DNA of 64,000 nt from Enterococcus moraviensis ATCC BAA-383 (lineage in GTDB: Bacteria > Bacillota > Bacilli > Lactobacillales > Enterococcaceae). This document shows, one piece after another, positions 14,811 to 23,167 of this stretch (position 1 is its first letter; each line of letters opens with the position of its first letter). The stretch spans positions 248,001-312,000 of the forward strand of contig NZ_ASWB01000002.1 of NCBI RefSeq assembly GCF_000407445.1, read 5' to 3'. Position numbers and translations under genes: made by a program. The notes beneath the pieces were generated by a model, which did not search any database, was not told the DNA's origin, and saw only the letters and a list, made by a program, of their open reading frames with translations.

Positions 14811-16191
14811 GATGGTGATTGGTGAAGTCCAAACTCAAACAGAACAAATAAAGTCTTATGCTAAAACGTATAGTCAGGCATTGGAATCTGTTTCAACCGC
14901 AACGCAAGGGATTCAGTTTGCAGTAGGAATGAGCGGAGATGGAATGGACGCCATAAAATCTTATCTTTCAAGCGTTTATCCAGCCCTGTGTAAAGCAGCG
15001 ATTCTTCATAGTGAGGCAGTTGTACAAGCGAATGAACACTATTTAGAATCCTATACCTCTCAATGTGGTAGCGAAGATTTAGATTCAGAAGAATTACAAG
15101 AGCAAATCAATGAAGCGGATAATTTGATTCAAGAGTTTCAATCCTCAAAAGATAGCTATGCTCAAGCCAAACGAAATTTATCGGACGATAAAGACAAACT
15201 GCTTGGAATGATTTTTCAAGCTGCAATCAATAGCATGGATGCAGGCATAACCCGTAATCAAGCCAAAAAAGCCAAGATAGAAGAAAAACTTCAAAAGTTT
15301 CTTGCGTTCTGTGATCAGTCTACAAGCCATTTTGATGGTTTGAATGATACAGGAAACCTGTTAGCAAAAGGAATGCAAGCATTAGGGATGAATGGTGATG
15401 GCAGTATTGGTCCTGGGAGTTGGAACGGCAAAGGCTTCTCATTAAAAGATACCTCTTGGATCAAAGACGTGAATCTAAGATGGACAGAGCGAGAATTCAA
15501 GAATACGAACTATGAAGTAAAAATTCGGATGGACGAATTTGGAAATCCTATTTACGAAGTATATAAAAATGGTAAACTTGATTCTGAGGCAACCATAGAG
15601 TATATCGCATTGATGGCAGAGCTTCGTTTAAGAGAGTTAGATAATTTCTTGAATAGCCCTATTGGAAAAGTCTATACAACTGTTGTAGGGATGTCGTTTC
15701 TTTATGGTGGAGCCAAAATTATCGTTAAAGGGATTGTAGAGTTAGGGAATGGTCTAGCCATGGCATATGGAATGGATGCAGCAACTGGGCAAATGATTCC
15801 TGTGCTTGTTAGAACGGATGGATTGGTTATTTCTGAAGTGATTCAATCTGTGTCGGCGGGGGTAGCACAAGCGATTACAGGGATATGAATTAGTGCTATT
15901 GGTGGTGGTGACTCACTGCTTGGTGCCAATGGGACGCAAACTGATAGCAAGACACTATGGCAGAATGGAAAAACTGAACGTGTGGATGTTGAGAATTTTG
16001 ATCCTGGAAAACAATCTGGAGACGTGCATTATCATGAACCAAACAATACTAAATGGCGTTATGATGTTGAGTTAAAAAAGTTTATTGATCCAGATACAGG
16101 TGATCTTGCCCCAAAAAAGATTCAGAAACTTTTAAACAATCCAAAAATACAAAGAGCAATTGAGAAAGCCTTAAAAATATTAGGAGTGTAG
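14803..16191 (+). pseudogene. LXG polymorphic toxin interrupted by one in-frame stop
   Basis: From ATG 14803 (GAGGAGG upstream) the frame reads an LXG secretion domain of about 200 helical residues, a middle region and a hydrophobic stretch, then stops at TGA 15886-15888. The same frame continues open from 15889 to TAG at 16191 for 100 more codons with a coherent toxin-type C terminus: NGTQTDSKTLWQNGKTERVD, FDPGKQSGDVHYHEPNN and KKIQKLLNNPKIQRAIEKAL, a module seen at the ends of many polymorphic toxins. One base change (for example TGG to TGA) would explain it. The truncated product (361 residues) would lack its toxin tip; the downstream frame has no obvious own start. Confidence 0.75.
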
Positions 16192-16203
16192 AAGGAGTAT
16201 ACA

Positions 16204-16725
16204 ATGATAACAAACGAAAATATGGAAAAACTAATTAAAAATGTCAGTATGAGTAACGTTGATGAAAAGATATGTATATCTATCAAAGAAATACAAGAAG
16301 CTTTTAATATTTCCATAAAAAGAATGTATGATTGTTTAATATTATCTAGTAAAGAAACTTCTATATCAAAAGAGCAATTTTTGAGAGTTGTTTCTTCATA
16401 TGGAAGTCTGGCAGGATATGAATTTGCTAATACTGAATGTCGAATGATTGATTTCTTTGATAGTCCTTTGAATGTAATTGAACAGTATAAAATCGGACTA
16501 CTATATGTTCAATGCTTAAATAACAGATTATTGACTTTAACAAACTACAAAATCGCCTATTTATTTAGTTATAATGACGATATTCTAACTATTCGTTTCC
16601 ATCAAAAAAGAGAAGATGAGGAAGTATTTTTTTGCACAGATATCAATAAATTTACAGAACCTGTTGGAATTTTAATGAGTGATGAACTATCTCTTAATAT
16701 AATTGAGAACAAAGAAATTAATTAG
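16204..16725 (+). CDS. putative immunity protein, paralogue A
   Basis: This 173-residue soluble protein sits 12 bases after the LXG toxin frame, the usual place for the cognate immunity gene, with GAAGGAG before its ATG. No named domain is recognised. Visible marks are YDCLILS, GSLAGYEF, NTECRMIDFFDSPLN and LTIRFHQKREDEEVFF. Two paralogues follow at 16793 and 19157; the last shares an almost identical C-terminal half. The role is inferred from position and family expansion. Confidence 0.65.
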   Translation: MITNENMEKLIKNVSMSNVDEKICISIKEIQEAFNISIKRMYDCLILSSKETSISKEQFLRVVSSYGSLAGYEFANTECRMIDFFDSPLNVIEQYKIGLLYVQCLNNRLLTLTNYKIAYLFSYNDDILTIRFHQKREDEEVFFCTDINKFTEPVGILMSDELSLNIIENKEIN

Positions 16726-16792
16726 AATCGCATTTGAGAGAGATTTTTTATTTTGATGGTTTGTTTGAATGATACAAGGAGTGCTTTCTGAT

Positions 16793-17233
16793 ATGCAAAA
16801 TAGTAAATTAAAACAAATTCAACAAGAATCAGAAAAAATAAAAAAGTTACCAATTCATACAGATTATATTAGTGTTCAGAATTTTTTTAATGTTAGAATT
16901 CAAAAAGTCTATGACTGTCTTATTCTTGAAAAGGAAGAACTAAATGTAATTAAGAAAAATTTTGCTAATTTATTAACTAATTATGGAGATAAAACTGGAT
17001 ATGAAGCTTCAAATACTGGAATTCGTATCATTGATTTTTTTCCTTACCAACACTCAACTACTGCTGAGCAGTTTTATATCGCCAAATCATGGATGCAGAA
17101 CGTATTAGAAAGGATTAAAAACCTATCTGATAAAAGTATCGTATTCATTTTTAGCTATGATAATCAAACTTTAACAGTACGTTTTCATCAAAAAAGGGAC
17201 GGTGAATTCTGGCTAGCTGATCCCAATTCATAA
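16793..17233 (+). CDS. putative immunity protein, paralogue B
   Basis: This 146-residue protein is a diverged relative of the proteins at 16204 and 19157, sharing the order YDCLIL, YGDKTGYEASNTGIRIIDFF, FIFSYDNQTLTVRFHQKRDGEFW. It ends soon after that motif, so it lacks the C-terminal tail of the others. ATG at 16793 follows AAGGAG by about 11 bases. It probably protects against a related toxin variant; this is inference from homology within the window. Confidence 0.6.
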   Translation: MQNSKLKQIQQESEKIKKLPIHTDYISVQNFFNVRIQKVYDCLILEKEELNVIKKNFANLLTNYGDKTGYEASNTGIRIIDFFPYQHSTTAEQFYIAKSWMQNVLERIKNLSDKSIVFIFSYDNQTLTVRFHQKRDGEFWLADPNS

Positions 17234-17362
17234 GAAGAACCAGTGGGGGTACTTTATTAGTAATGAAACTTAGTTCGGTTGAGAGACTATTCTTTGAATT
17301 GAGTACAAAAAACAATTTTATAGTTATCGTATTTTTTTAGCTGTTTTTTTAATTCTATTTCG

Positions 17363-17455
17363 ATGAGTTATTTAAAGAAACACTATCCAGCATCATATAA
17401 CTTCATTAGGAGTCTTGAAGAAAGCCAAAATAATTATCAAAATTATGTAAAGTAA
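17363..17455 (+). pseudogene. possible gene remnant
   Basis: A short frame reads MSYLKKHYPASYNFIRSLEE and ends NYQNYVK before TAA. It looks like the tail of a lost gene in this degraded stretch, but nothing identifies it and it may be chance. Confidence 0.25.
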
Positions 17456-17468
17456 AGGAAATTGATGG

Positions 17469-17993
17469 GTGAAACAAAAAAGAATCTGGTTAGTGTTTAC
17501 TGTAATTTTATGTATTCTTATAATTGTCCCTGTATATTTTAGGATCAGTCAATATTTAACAATAAAAAAATGTTTATGATGAACGTGGAGCAATTAATAC
17601 GTCTTTTTTGGGTAGAGGAAATGTTTCCTTAGGGAAAGTTGATGGTATAGAGAACTGGAATAGAGCAGATACTTTTGACGAGGAATTTCCTGTTAGTGAA
17701 AAATATGATAAAAAGTCATTGCCAGCTAACATGACAAATATGTCTCTTAGTTTTTTTTCTGAAAAAAGAATGAATATTAGTTTTGGTTATGTCTTATCCG
17801 AGTCTGTTTCTATTAGATTCTACAATCGCTATTGTGTGGGGAAAAGTGAATTAGTTAGAAGTATATATTTTGTAGTTGGACTCTAAATAGAGATGGGACA
17901 TGGGGACATAATTCAAGTGGAAAACCATCTAAACTTACGAGTGACATTATGAAATGGTTGAAAAAAATAGGCTGGGGAATTCCAAAAAAGTAA
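17469..17993 (+). pseudogene. frameshifted gene with N-terminal membrane segment
   Basis: Three frames join into one sensible protein. GTG 17469 starts KQKRIWLVFTVILCILIIVP, a signal or anchor; the frame breaks in a run of seven A near 17565, where six would restore it to VYDERGAINTSFLGRG and on through DTFDEEFPVSEKYDKK; a second break near 17850-17880 leads to WTLNRDGTWGHNSSGKP and MKWLKKIGWGIPKK before TAA at 17993. The family is not recognised. Two frameshifts suggest real decay. It could be the remains of a further effector or immunity cassette. Confidence 0.5.
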
Positions 17994-18012
17994 GTAGAAA
18001 GGGGATGGGCAT

Positions 18013-18441
18013 TTGGATAAAATTGAAGGATTTGTTGAAGAATGGTTAATTGATAATAATACTGTGATTTCTGAACATTTAGACTTTTTTATCAATAAAG
18101 AATTATTTACTTATTTTGATTGCGTTTCAATTATGAATGAGATTGAAGATTCTCTTAGAAAAAGAAATCTTAGTGCAAAAATTTTTATAAGAATAAACTG
18201 CGGTACTTCTAAAAAGTTTCAAAAATGGGGAGAACAATTTTGGAATTTGGTAGACAATAGTCTAGAACCTCCATTAGTGGTTTTGAGTGAATCAACTGTC
18301 TTTGATCCTAATGATCCAAACAACGTGATGTATCAATTAACTCCTAGAGAAAGTTATGATAACTATGTTGTTTTCAATGAGGATGAAGATGTTTGGTCTC
18401 GTTATCTATACATTTGTGAAAGCGGGGGAAGTCATGAATAG
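18013..18441 (+). CDS. hypothetical protein, possible immunity protein
   Basis: The 142-residue product is acidic and soluble, with EDSLRKRNLSAKIFIRINCG and a C-terminal DVWSRYLYICESG. No domain is recognised. It follows the frameshifted gene by 19 bases and overlaps the next gene by 8 bases, so it belongs to the same run of effector-associated genes. The TTG start at 18013 is weakly supported by AAAGGGGATG upstream. An immunity function is suggested only by position. Confidence 0.5.
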   Translation: MDKIEGFVEEWLIDNNTVISEHLDFFINKELFTYFDCVSIMNEIEDSLRKRNLSAKIFIRINCGTSKKFQKWGEQFWNLVDNSLEPPLVVLSESTVFDPNDPNNVMYQLTPRESYDNYVVFNEDEDVWSRYLYICESGGSHE

Positions 18442-19141
18442 TTGGAAACATTATTTGAAAAAAGTTGAAGTAGATCATGTAGTCAATATTTCATTGGAGG
18501 ATGTACTAAACGAGAAGCCTTTTACTTATAAGAAAGTAATTGAAGAAATGAATCTATTGGCTACTCAATTAGAAGATGAAACTTTTTTTATATGTTCAAT
18601 GGAATCAGAAGACAAATTAGATTTTATGCATGTAGATCAAGCTTTAAATTCTATAGTAGATGAAGAATGGTCTACTCCGCAAGTGGAAATAGGAAGAAAA
18701 CTGTCATGGCATATCCAAGAAAATGAACGAATAATTGAGCTTGAGTTATTATCTGATAAGTTGATAGCTGTTTATTATGATACATGGGACGAAGCACATT
18801 GTTTTTGTATTTTAACTAAACAGTTGTATTTCGAAAGAAAAATAGCAACTTCCATACAATATTTTTTGGTTGATATTCATTCAGGTGATATTGATTTGAC
18901 TATGGCTATAGAGGAATATGGGAAAGAAAATGTAGAAAAAGCCGTAAAGTTTTTAATGGATTCAGATTATATTATAGCAGTTAAAAAGATACCAAAGGAT
19001 GATTATGAAATTATTGAATTAATAGATGATATTGAGTGGGAGAACTTAGCTGAAAATAGCATAGAATTCACCGATTTAGGACGGAAAGTTTATTTTGAAA
19101 ATACATTAGGAATTAGTCTGACAAAGCGAATAGAAAACTAG
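18434..19141 (+). CDS. hypothetical protein, 235 aa
   Basis: Not recognised. The protein is soluble and strongly acidic, with alternating Glu/Asp and aromatic residues and a C-terminal helical part (MDSDYIIAVKKIPKDD, FTDLGRKVYFENTLGISLT). ATG at 18434 has GGGGGAAG just upstream and overlaps the previous gene by 8 bases. It lies between immunity-like paralogues, so a role in toxin protection or adaptation is possible but unproven. Confidence 0.55.
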   Translation: MNSWKHYLKKVEVDHVVNISLEDVLNEKPFTYKKVIEEMNLLATQLEDETFFICSMESEDKLDFMHVDQALNSIVDEEWSTPQVEIGRKLSWHIQENERIIELELLSDKLIAVYYDTWDEAHCFCILTKQLYFERKIATSIQYFLVDIHSGDIDLTMAIEEYGKENVEKAVKFLMDSDYIIAVKKIPKDDYEIIELIDDIEWENLAENSIEFTDLGRKVYFENTLGISLTKRIEN

Positions 19142-19156
19142 ATTTTGGAGAATAAA

Positions 19157-19681
19157 ATGAAAGCAAACAAAGCAATGATGAAAATAATAGAAAATGTAAA
19201 CGAGAAAAGTAATGATGAAAAGATTAGTATATCGATAAAGGAAATGCAAGAATTCCTTACTATCTCAATAGAGAAACTATATGATTGTTTAATACTTTCT
19301 AATGAAAAAACTAATATAACAGAGGAACAGTTTTTAAGAGGTGTCTCTTCATCGGGAAGTCTGGCAGGATATGAATTTGTTAATACTGAATGTCGAATGA
19401 TTGATTTCTTTGATAGTCCTTTGAATGTAATTGAACAGTATAAAATCGGACTACTATATGTGCAATGCTTAAATAACAGATTATTGACTTTAACAAACTA
19501 CAAAATCGCCTATTTATTTAGTTATAATGACGATATTCTAACTATTCGTTTCCATCAAAAAAGAGAAGATGAGGAAGTATTTTTTTGCACAGATATCAAT
19601 AAATTCACAGAACCTGTTGGAATTTTAATGAGTGATGAACTATCTCTTAATATAATTGAGAACAAAGAAATTAATCTTTAA
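19157..19681 (+). CDS. putative immunity protein, paralogue C
   Basis: This 174-residue protein is a second version of paralogue A. Its first 65 or so residues differ clearly, but from GSLAGYEF onward it is nearly identical, and at DNA level 19355-19675 matches 16402-16722 with about three differences by eye. Such a sharp boundary points to gene conversion or recombination rather than simple duplication. GGAG precedes the ATG. It probably confers a changed specificity through its variable N-terminal half. Confidence 0.65.
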   Translation: MKANKAMMKIIENVNEKSNDEKISISIKEMQEFLTISIEKLYDCLILSNEKTNITEEQFLRGVSSSGSLAGYEFVNTECRMIDFFDSPLNVIEQYKIGLLYVQCLNNRLLTLTNYKIAYLFSYNDDILTIRFHQKREDEEVFFCTDINKFTEPVGILMSDELSLNIIENKEINL

Positions 19682-19750
19682 ATGGAACTAGGGGAGTGCA
19701 GAAATAGAATCGTAATCTCAAGTTGGTTTTATCATAAAGTGCTTTAATTT

Positions 19751-19812
19751 CAGACAATTCCTCACAATCAATAGTATAATAATTTTATCAACTATTGATT
19801 GTGAGGGAATCA
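19751..19812 (+). promoter_or_regulatory. promoter inside a 17-bp inverted repeat
   Basis: TCCTCACAATCAATAGT (left arm) and ACTATTGATTGTGAGGGA (right arm, one mismatch) flank 14 bases that carry TATAAT (19775-19780), with CAGACA as a -35 candidate 18 bases upstream. The left arm lies before the expected start of transcription, so the repeat works as a DNA operator rather than as an RNA hairpin. The right arm ends at the ribosome site of the next gene. Confidence 0.55.
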
Positions 19813-19813
19813 T

Positions 19814-20728
19814 ATGAAAATCGGAATCATCGGCTTAGGAAATATCGCACAAAAAGCATATCTACCTGTATACTCTCAATTAAGAGACCAAGCAACGTTT
19901 CTATTATCCACCCGAAATGAACAAACACGCAAAGAAATCAGTGAGAAATATGGCTTTAATGAGATGGTGTCCTCTACAGAAGAATTGATTCAAGCCGGAA
20001 TATCAGCTTGTTTTGTCCATGCGGCAACCAAAGTGCATGGTCAACTAGTCAAACAACTATTAACAGCGGGCATCCACGTTTTCGTCGATAAACCGTTAAG
20101 CGAAGAGTTATCAGAAGTTAAAGAAATTCAAAAGCTAGCAGCTGAAAAAAACCTACTTTTAATGGTAGGATTCAATCGACGTTTTGCGCCATTTGTAGAC
20201 GAATTAAAAGCAGTTGAAAATAAAAATATGTTGTTGATACAAAAAAACAGAATAGCATCAGAATCTACAGTTAATTTTGTGATCTACGATTTATTTTTAC
20301 ATGTTGCAGATACACTTGTTTATCTTTTAGATGACGACATTCGACACGTTCAAACGAAAATCATTGAGGAAAATGGTGTTTTAAAGAGAGCAATTCTTCA
20401 AGTAGAAACAGAAACCACAACAGCAATTGCCTCAATGAATCTCTACGCTGGGGCAAATACAGAAACGTATCAACTAACAAGTCCAGAAGGAACATTAGTA
20501 TTAGAAAACTTAACGGATTTAACAATTCAAAATCAGATATCAACCCAACAAAAAAGCTTTGGTGATTGGACAACTACACTTGAAAAACGTGGCTTTGAAC
20601 AAATGGTGAAAAAATTTATTCAAGCAGTTCAAACAAATGATGGAACGCAATTAAGACAAGAAAAGATTTTCACTAGTCATGAATTATGTGCACAGATGAT
20701 ACGCAAACATCAAGAGCATATTTTATAG
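19814..20728 (+). CDS. Gfo/Idh/MocA family oxidoreductase
   Basis: This 304-residue protein has an N-terminal Rossmann fold (KIGIIGLGNIAQKAY) and the family's catalytic-lysine motif as VFVDKPLSEEL (usually EKP). The C-terminal half is the alpha/beta substrate domain. Members use NAD(P) to oxidise or reduce sugars, inositols or related compounds in the cytoplasm; the substrate cannot be told. GAGGGA precedes the ATG and forms part of the inverted-repeat operator. Confidence 0.85.
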   Translation: MKIGIIGLGNIAQKAYLPVYSQLRDQATFLLSTRNEQTRKEISEKYGFNEMVSSTEELIQAGISACFVHAATKVHGQLVKQLLTAGIHVFVDKPLSEELSEVKEIQKLAAEKNLLLMVGFNRRFAPFVDELKAVENKNMLLIQKNRIASESTVNFVIYDLFLHVADTLVYLLDDDIRHVQTKIIEENGVLKRAILQVETETTTAIASMNLYAGANTETYQLTSPEGTLVLENLTDLTIQNQISTQQKSFGDWTTTLEKRGFEQMVKKFIQAVQTNDGTQLRQEKIFTSHELCAQMIRKHQEHIL

Positions 20729-20736
20729 AGTCGGAC

Positions 20737-20765
20737 TAGAAAGTTTCTCTTTGACATGCTAGAAT
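20737..20765 (+). promoter_or_regulatory. murB promoter with extended -10
   Basis: TGCTAGAAT (20757-20765) is an extended -10 element; TAGAAA is 17 bases upstream. Transcription would start near 20772, leaving a leader of under 30 bases. Confidence 0.45.
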
Positions 20766-20799
20766 AAAAAGGATGTTTGAAAGAAAGGAACGACTTTCG

Positions 20800-21705
20800 A
20801 TGAATAAAATTGAAATGATGAATGAATTAACGGATATAACCTTACTGTTTGATGAACCTTTGATGAATTTTACTTTTACTAAAACGGGGGGACCTGCAGA
20901 TGTTTTAGCTTTTCCAAAATCGAAGGCTGAAGTGACTATTTTGGTCGAATACTGTAGAAGCCACGATATCCCTTGGCTTGTTTTAGGTAATGCCAGTAAT
21001 TTAATTGTACGTGATGGAGGAATCAGGGGAATGGTGATCATGTTGGAAAACATGAAGCAAATTTCTGTATCTAAAACGCAAATCGTTGTTGAAGCTGGAG
21101 CGAAATTGATCGACACAACTTATGTGGCTTTGGATCATGATTTGACAGGCTTTGAATTTGCTTGTGGCATTCCAGGAAGTATCGGTGGAGCAGTTTATAT
21201 GAATGCTGGAGCTTACGGTGGAGAAATCAAAGACGTCTTTACAAGTGTAGAAGTTTTGCTAGAAGATGGAACCATCAAAACCTTGAAGAATGAAGAGATG
21301 CAGTTTTCATACCGTCATAGCGCAATTCAGAGCATGCATTGTATTGTGTTAGAAGCGACTTTCTCTCTAAAAAAGGGAGAACATAGTGTAATTAAGAGCC
21401 AAATGGACGAATTAACAGAACTTAGAGAATCCAAACAACCTTTAGAGTATCCATCTTGTGGTAGTGTCTTTAAACGACCAGAAGGTCATTTTACCGGTAA
21501 GTTGATCCAGGATGCTGGTTTACAAGGGTTGAAATGGGGCGGCGCTCAAATCTCAGAAAAACATGCGGGATTTATCGTGAATATCGATCACGCTACGGCG
21601 ACTGATTATGTGGAACTAATTGCCCATATTCAACAAGTTATTAAAGAAAAATTTGATGTTGTATTGGAGACAGAAGTACGCATTATTGGGGAAGAAAAAA
21701 AATAA
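20800..21705 (+). CDS. murB: UDP-N-acetylenolpyruvoylglucosamine reductase
   Basis: This 301-residue enzyme has the FAD-binding MurB motifs [15 protein letters not shown] and [16 protein letters not shown], the active-site serine region [15 protein letters not shown] and a terminal Glu in ETEVRIIG. It uses NADPH to form UDP-N-acetylmuramate, the second committed step of peptidoglycan precursor synthesis. ATG at 20800 is preferred to 20773 because AAAGGA precedes it and the promoter would place the mRNA start at or beyond the upstream ATG. It is a single gene ending in a strong terminator. Confidence 0.93.
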   Translation: MNKIEMMNELTDITLLFDEPLMNFTFTKTGGPADVLAFPKSKAEVTILVEYCRSHDIPWLVLGNASNLIVRDGGIRGMVIMLENMKQISVSKTQIVVEAGAKLIDTTYVALDHDLTGFEFACGIPGSIGGAVYMNAGAYGGEIKDVFTSVEVLLEDGTIKTLKNEEMQFSYRHSAIQSMHCIVLEATFSLKKGEHSVIKSQMDELTELRESKQPLEYPSCGSVFKRPEGHFTGKLIQDAGLQGLKWGGAQISEKHAGFIVNIDHATATDYVELIAHIQQVIKEKFDVVLETEVRIIGEEKK

Positions 21706-21716
21706 GTATTAAAACA

Positions 21717-21752
21717 ACCAAGCTAGGCATTTAAACCTAGCTTGGTTTTTTT
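21717..21752 (+). terminator. murB terminator
   Basis: ACCAAGCTAGG and CCTAGCTTGGT form a perfect 11-bp stem with loop CATTTAAA-like spacer and TTTTTT. Confidence 0.9.
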
Positions 21753-21810
21753 GATGGGTTGATCATTATTTATTGTTGGAGATCCTGTTGTTGCAGGGAA
21801 TTATATAGCG

Positions 21811-21861
21811 AAATAAACAAAAGAGATAATACGCATTGCGTATTATCTCTTTTGTTTATTT
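21811..21861. repeat. 25-bp perfect inverted repeat
   Basis: Left arm 21811-21835 and right arm 21837-21861 are exact reverse complements with a single T between them. The right arm ends at the stop codon of the minus-strand CBS gene, so it probably serves as its terminator, although no U-run follows the stem beyond its own T-rich end. Confidence 0.7.
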
Positions 21862-22506
21862 TTATTCAGCCGTTGCTTGTAAGTCTTCAATCTCAACTAC
21901 TTTAAGATTTTTACGTTCTAAATTTTCAACGATAACTGCACAAGTTTCCTCTGTTGTTTCAGCAGGTAAAGTGATCAAAGTGCGACGGATAAATTCGTCC
22001 TCACCGATATCCAGTGTAATACAACTGGCGATACTACTGTGTTTTGCAATGATCTTCGTCATAGCAGCTAAATCCCCTTGTTTACCTGTTGTAGCGATTG
22101 TCAAAACATAGCTACCACGCTGAATATTCCAAGATTGGGCAAGGATATTCAATAACGTACTATGAGTTAAAATCCCATAAAAATAATTATTTTCATCCAA
22201 CACAGCAATGTAAGGTAGTTCCTTGATCGTAAAGAAAACTTTGAAGAATGAAGTGTTTACGAAAATGAATTTTGTTGCATTTTTTAGTAAATAAGTAACC
22301 GGTAAAGTCATGTCTCCACCATTCGCTTTATGGCGGTAGATATGCATTTTATAAATATTTCCTCTAAAAATCTTTTCCGATTCATCTAAGATCGGTACAC
22401 AACGATACCCGGAATCTTCAAGGATTGTCAACGCCTCTTCCAAAGTACAAGATTCATTAACAGTTGTAAGATTTTTCTTTTTGATAACAACGGATTTTAA
22501 TAACAT
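21862..22506 (-). CDS. CBS-domain protein, c-di-AMP-binding CbpA-like
   Basis: This 214-residue protein has two CBS motifs (VNESCTLEEALTILEDSGYR with VPILDESEKIFRGNIY; LPYIAVLDENNYFYGILTHS) and a C-terminal ACT-like part (SYVLTIATTGKQGDLAAMTK, RRTLITLPAETTEETC). A CBS pair followed by an ACT fold is the layout of the Listeria c-di-AMP-binding protein CbpA. It would act as a cytoplasmic c-di-AMP sensor linked to osmolyte or (p)ppGpp control; the ligand is inferred from the family. Confidence 0.7.
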   Translation of the reverse strand: MLLKSVVIKKKNLTTVNESCTLEEALTILEDSGYRCVPILDESEKIFRGNIYKMHIYRHKANGGDMTLPVTYLLKNATKFIFVNTSFFKVFFTIKELPYIAVLDENNYFYGILTHSTLLNILAQSWNIQRGSYVLTIATTGKQGDLAAMTKIIAKHSSIASCITLDIGEDEFIRRTLITLPAETTEETCAVIVENLERKNLKVVEIEDLQATAE

Positions 22507-22590
22507 ATTTTGACCTCCCGTAGGTTAAATTCGTCTGACAAGGTAATGATAACATAATTTGAAAGAAAACCATAGTTTATTGAGTATCCA

Positions 22591-22619
22591 TTGACATTTT
22601 GCCAAAAGAATGATAATGT
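22591..22619 (+). promoter_or_regulatory. rpmG-secE promoter
   Basis: TTGACA (22591-22596), 17-base spacer and extended TGATAATGT -10 (22611-22619). An AGGAGG site precedes the rpmG ATG. Confidence 0.75.
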
Positions 22620-22654
22620 TATTGAGTAAATTTGTGAATAGAGGAGGTTGAACA

Positions 22655-22807
22655 ATGGCAACAAAAAAATCAGCACTTGCTTGTTCAGATTGTGGCTCCA
22701 GAAACTATTCTAAAGCCGTCAGTGAAGGAAAACGTGGAGAGCGGTTAGAAATCAAAAAATTCTGTAAATACTGTCAAAAATACACGTTACATAAAGAGAC
22801 GAAATAG
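22655..22807 (+). CDS. rpmG: 50S ribosomal protein L33
   Basis: This is a 50-residue gene that is too short for a usual ORF cut-off. It reads [20 protein letters not shown] and ends [16 protein letters not shown]. The paired CxxC motifs mark the zinc-binding form of L33. It lies 17 bases before secE, and this rpmG-secE-nusG order is standard in Firmicutes. AGGAGG is 9 bases upstream of the ATG. It is a structural protein of the large ribosomal subunit near the E site. Confidence 0.93.
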   Translation: MATKKSALACSDCGSRNYSKAVSEGKRGERLEIKKFCKYCQKYTLHKETK

Positions 22808-22824
22808 ATATTGGAGGAGTTTAT

Positions 22825-22995
22825 ATGAAATTTTTACGTAGTGTTAAAGATGAGATGAAACAAGTTTCTTGGCCATCAAAAAAACAATTACGCAAAGACA
22901 CGTTGGTAGTTATCGAAACATCAATTCTTTTTGCAGCATTATTCTTTGTAATGGATACTGTGATCCAAACAGCATTTGGATGGATTCTTAAATAA
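22825..22995 (+). CDS. secE: preprotein translocase subunit SecE
   Basis: This 56-residue gene is also below usual ORF cut-offs. It has the short SecE form: amphipathic MKFLRSVKDEMKQVSWPSKK followed by one membrane segment (ETSILFAALFFVMDTVIQTAF). SecE clamps SecY in the protein-conducting channel of the cell membrane. GGAGGAG precedes the ATG, and the gene is co-transcribed with rpmG. Confidence 0.94.
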   Translation: MKFLRSVKDEMKQVSWPSKKQLRKDTLVVIETSILFAALFFVMDTVIQTAFGWILK

Positions 22996-23022
22996 TTCAA
23001 ACTAGTATTTCAATACAAATAG

Positions 23023-23070
23023 TGCTATAATAGCAAGTGAGGAAAAACTTCGGGGAACTGAGGTTTTTTT
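23023..23070 (+). promoter_or_regulatory. nusG promoter with immediate terminator-like hairpin
   Basis: TGCTATAAT (23023-23031) is a strong extended -10. Only about 10-15 bases beyond the expected start, AAACTTC (23045-23051) pairs with GAGGTTT (23060-23066), followed by TTTT. Most transcripts could stop here after about 35 bases, so it may be an attenuator for nusG or the terminator of secE. Confidence 0.5.
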
Positions 23071-23167
23071 ATTTTCACATAAAAAAGAAAACAAACGACA
23101 AGTCAAAAATTGTTGTTTTTAATTAATCGTTTTATTAACTATAAAACCCAAAGGAGCCGAATCAAAA

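Noticed and set aside
15893-16075. 60-codon ORF just after the LXG stop
   Set aside because: It is in a different frame from the toxin tip, has no ribosome site and encodes no recognisable sequence.
14135-19681. Prophage or integrative element hypothesis for the accessory island
   Set aside because: No integrase, terminase, capsid, relaxase or attachment repeats were seen; the content is explained by a polymorphic toxin locus.
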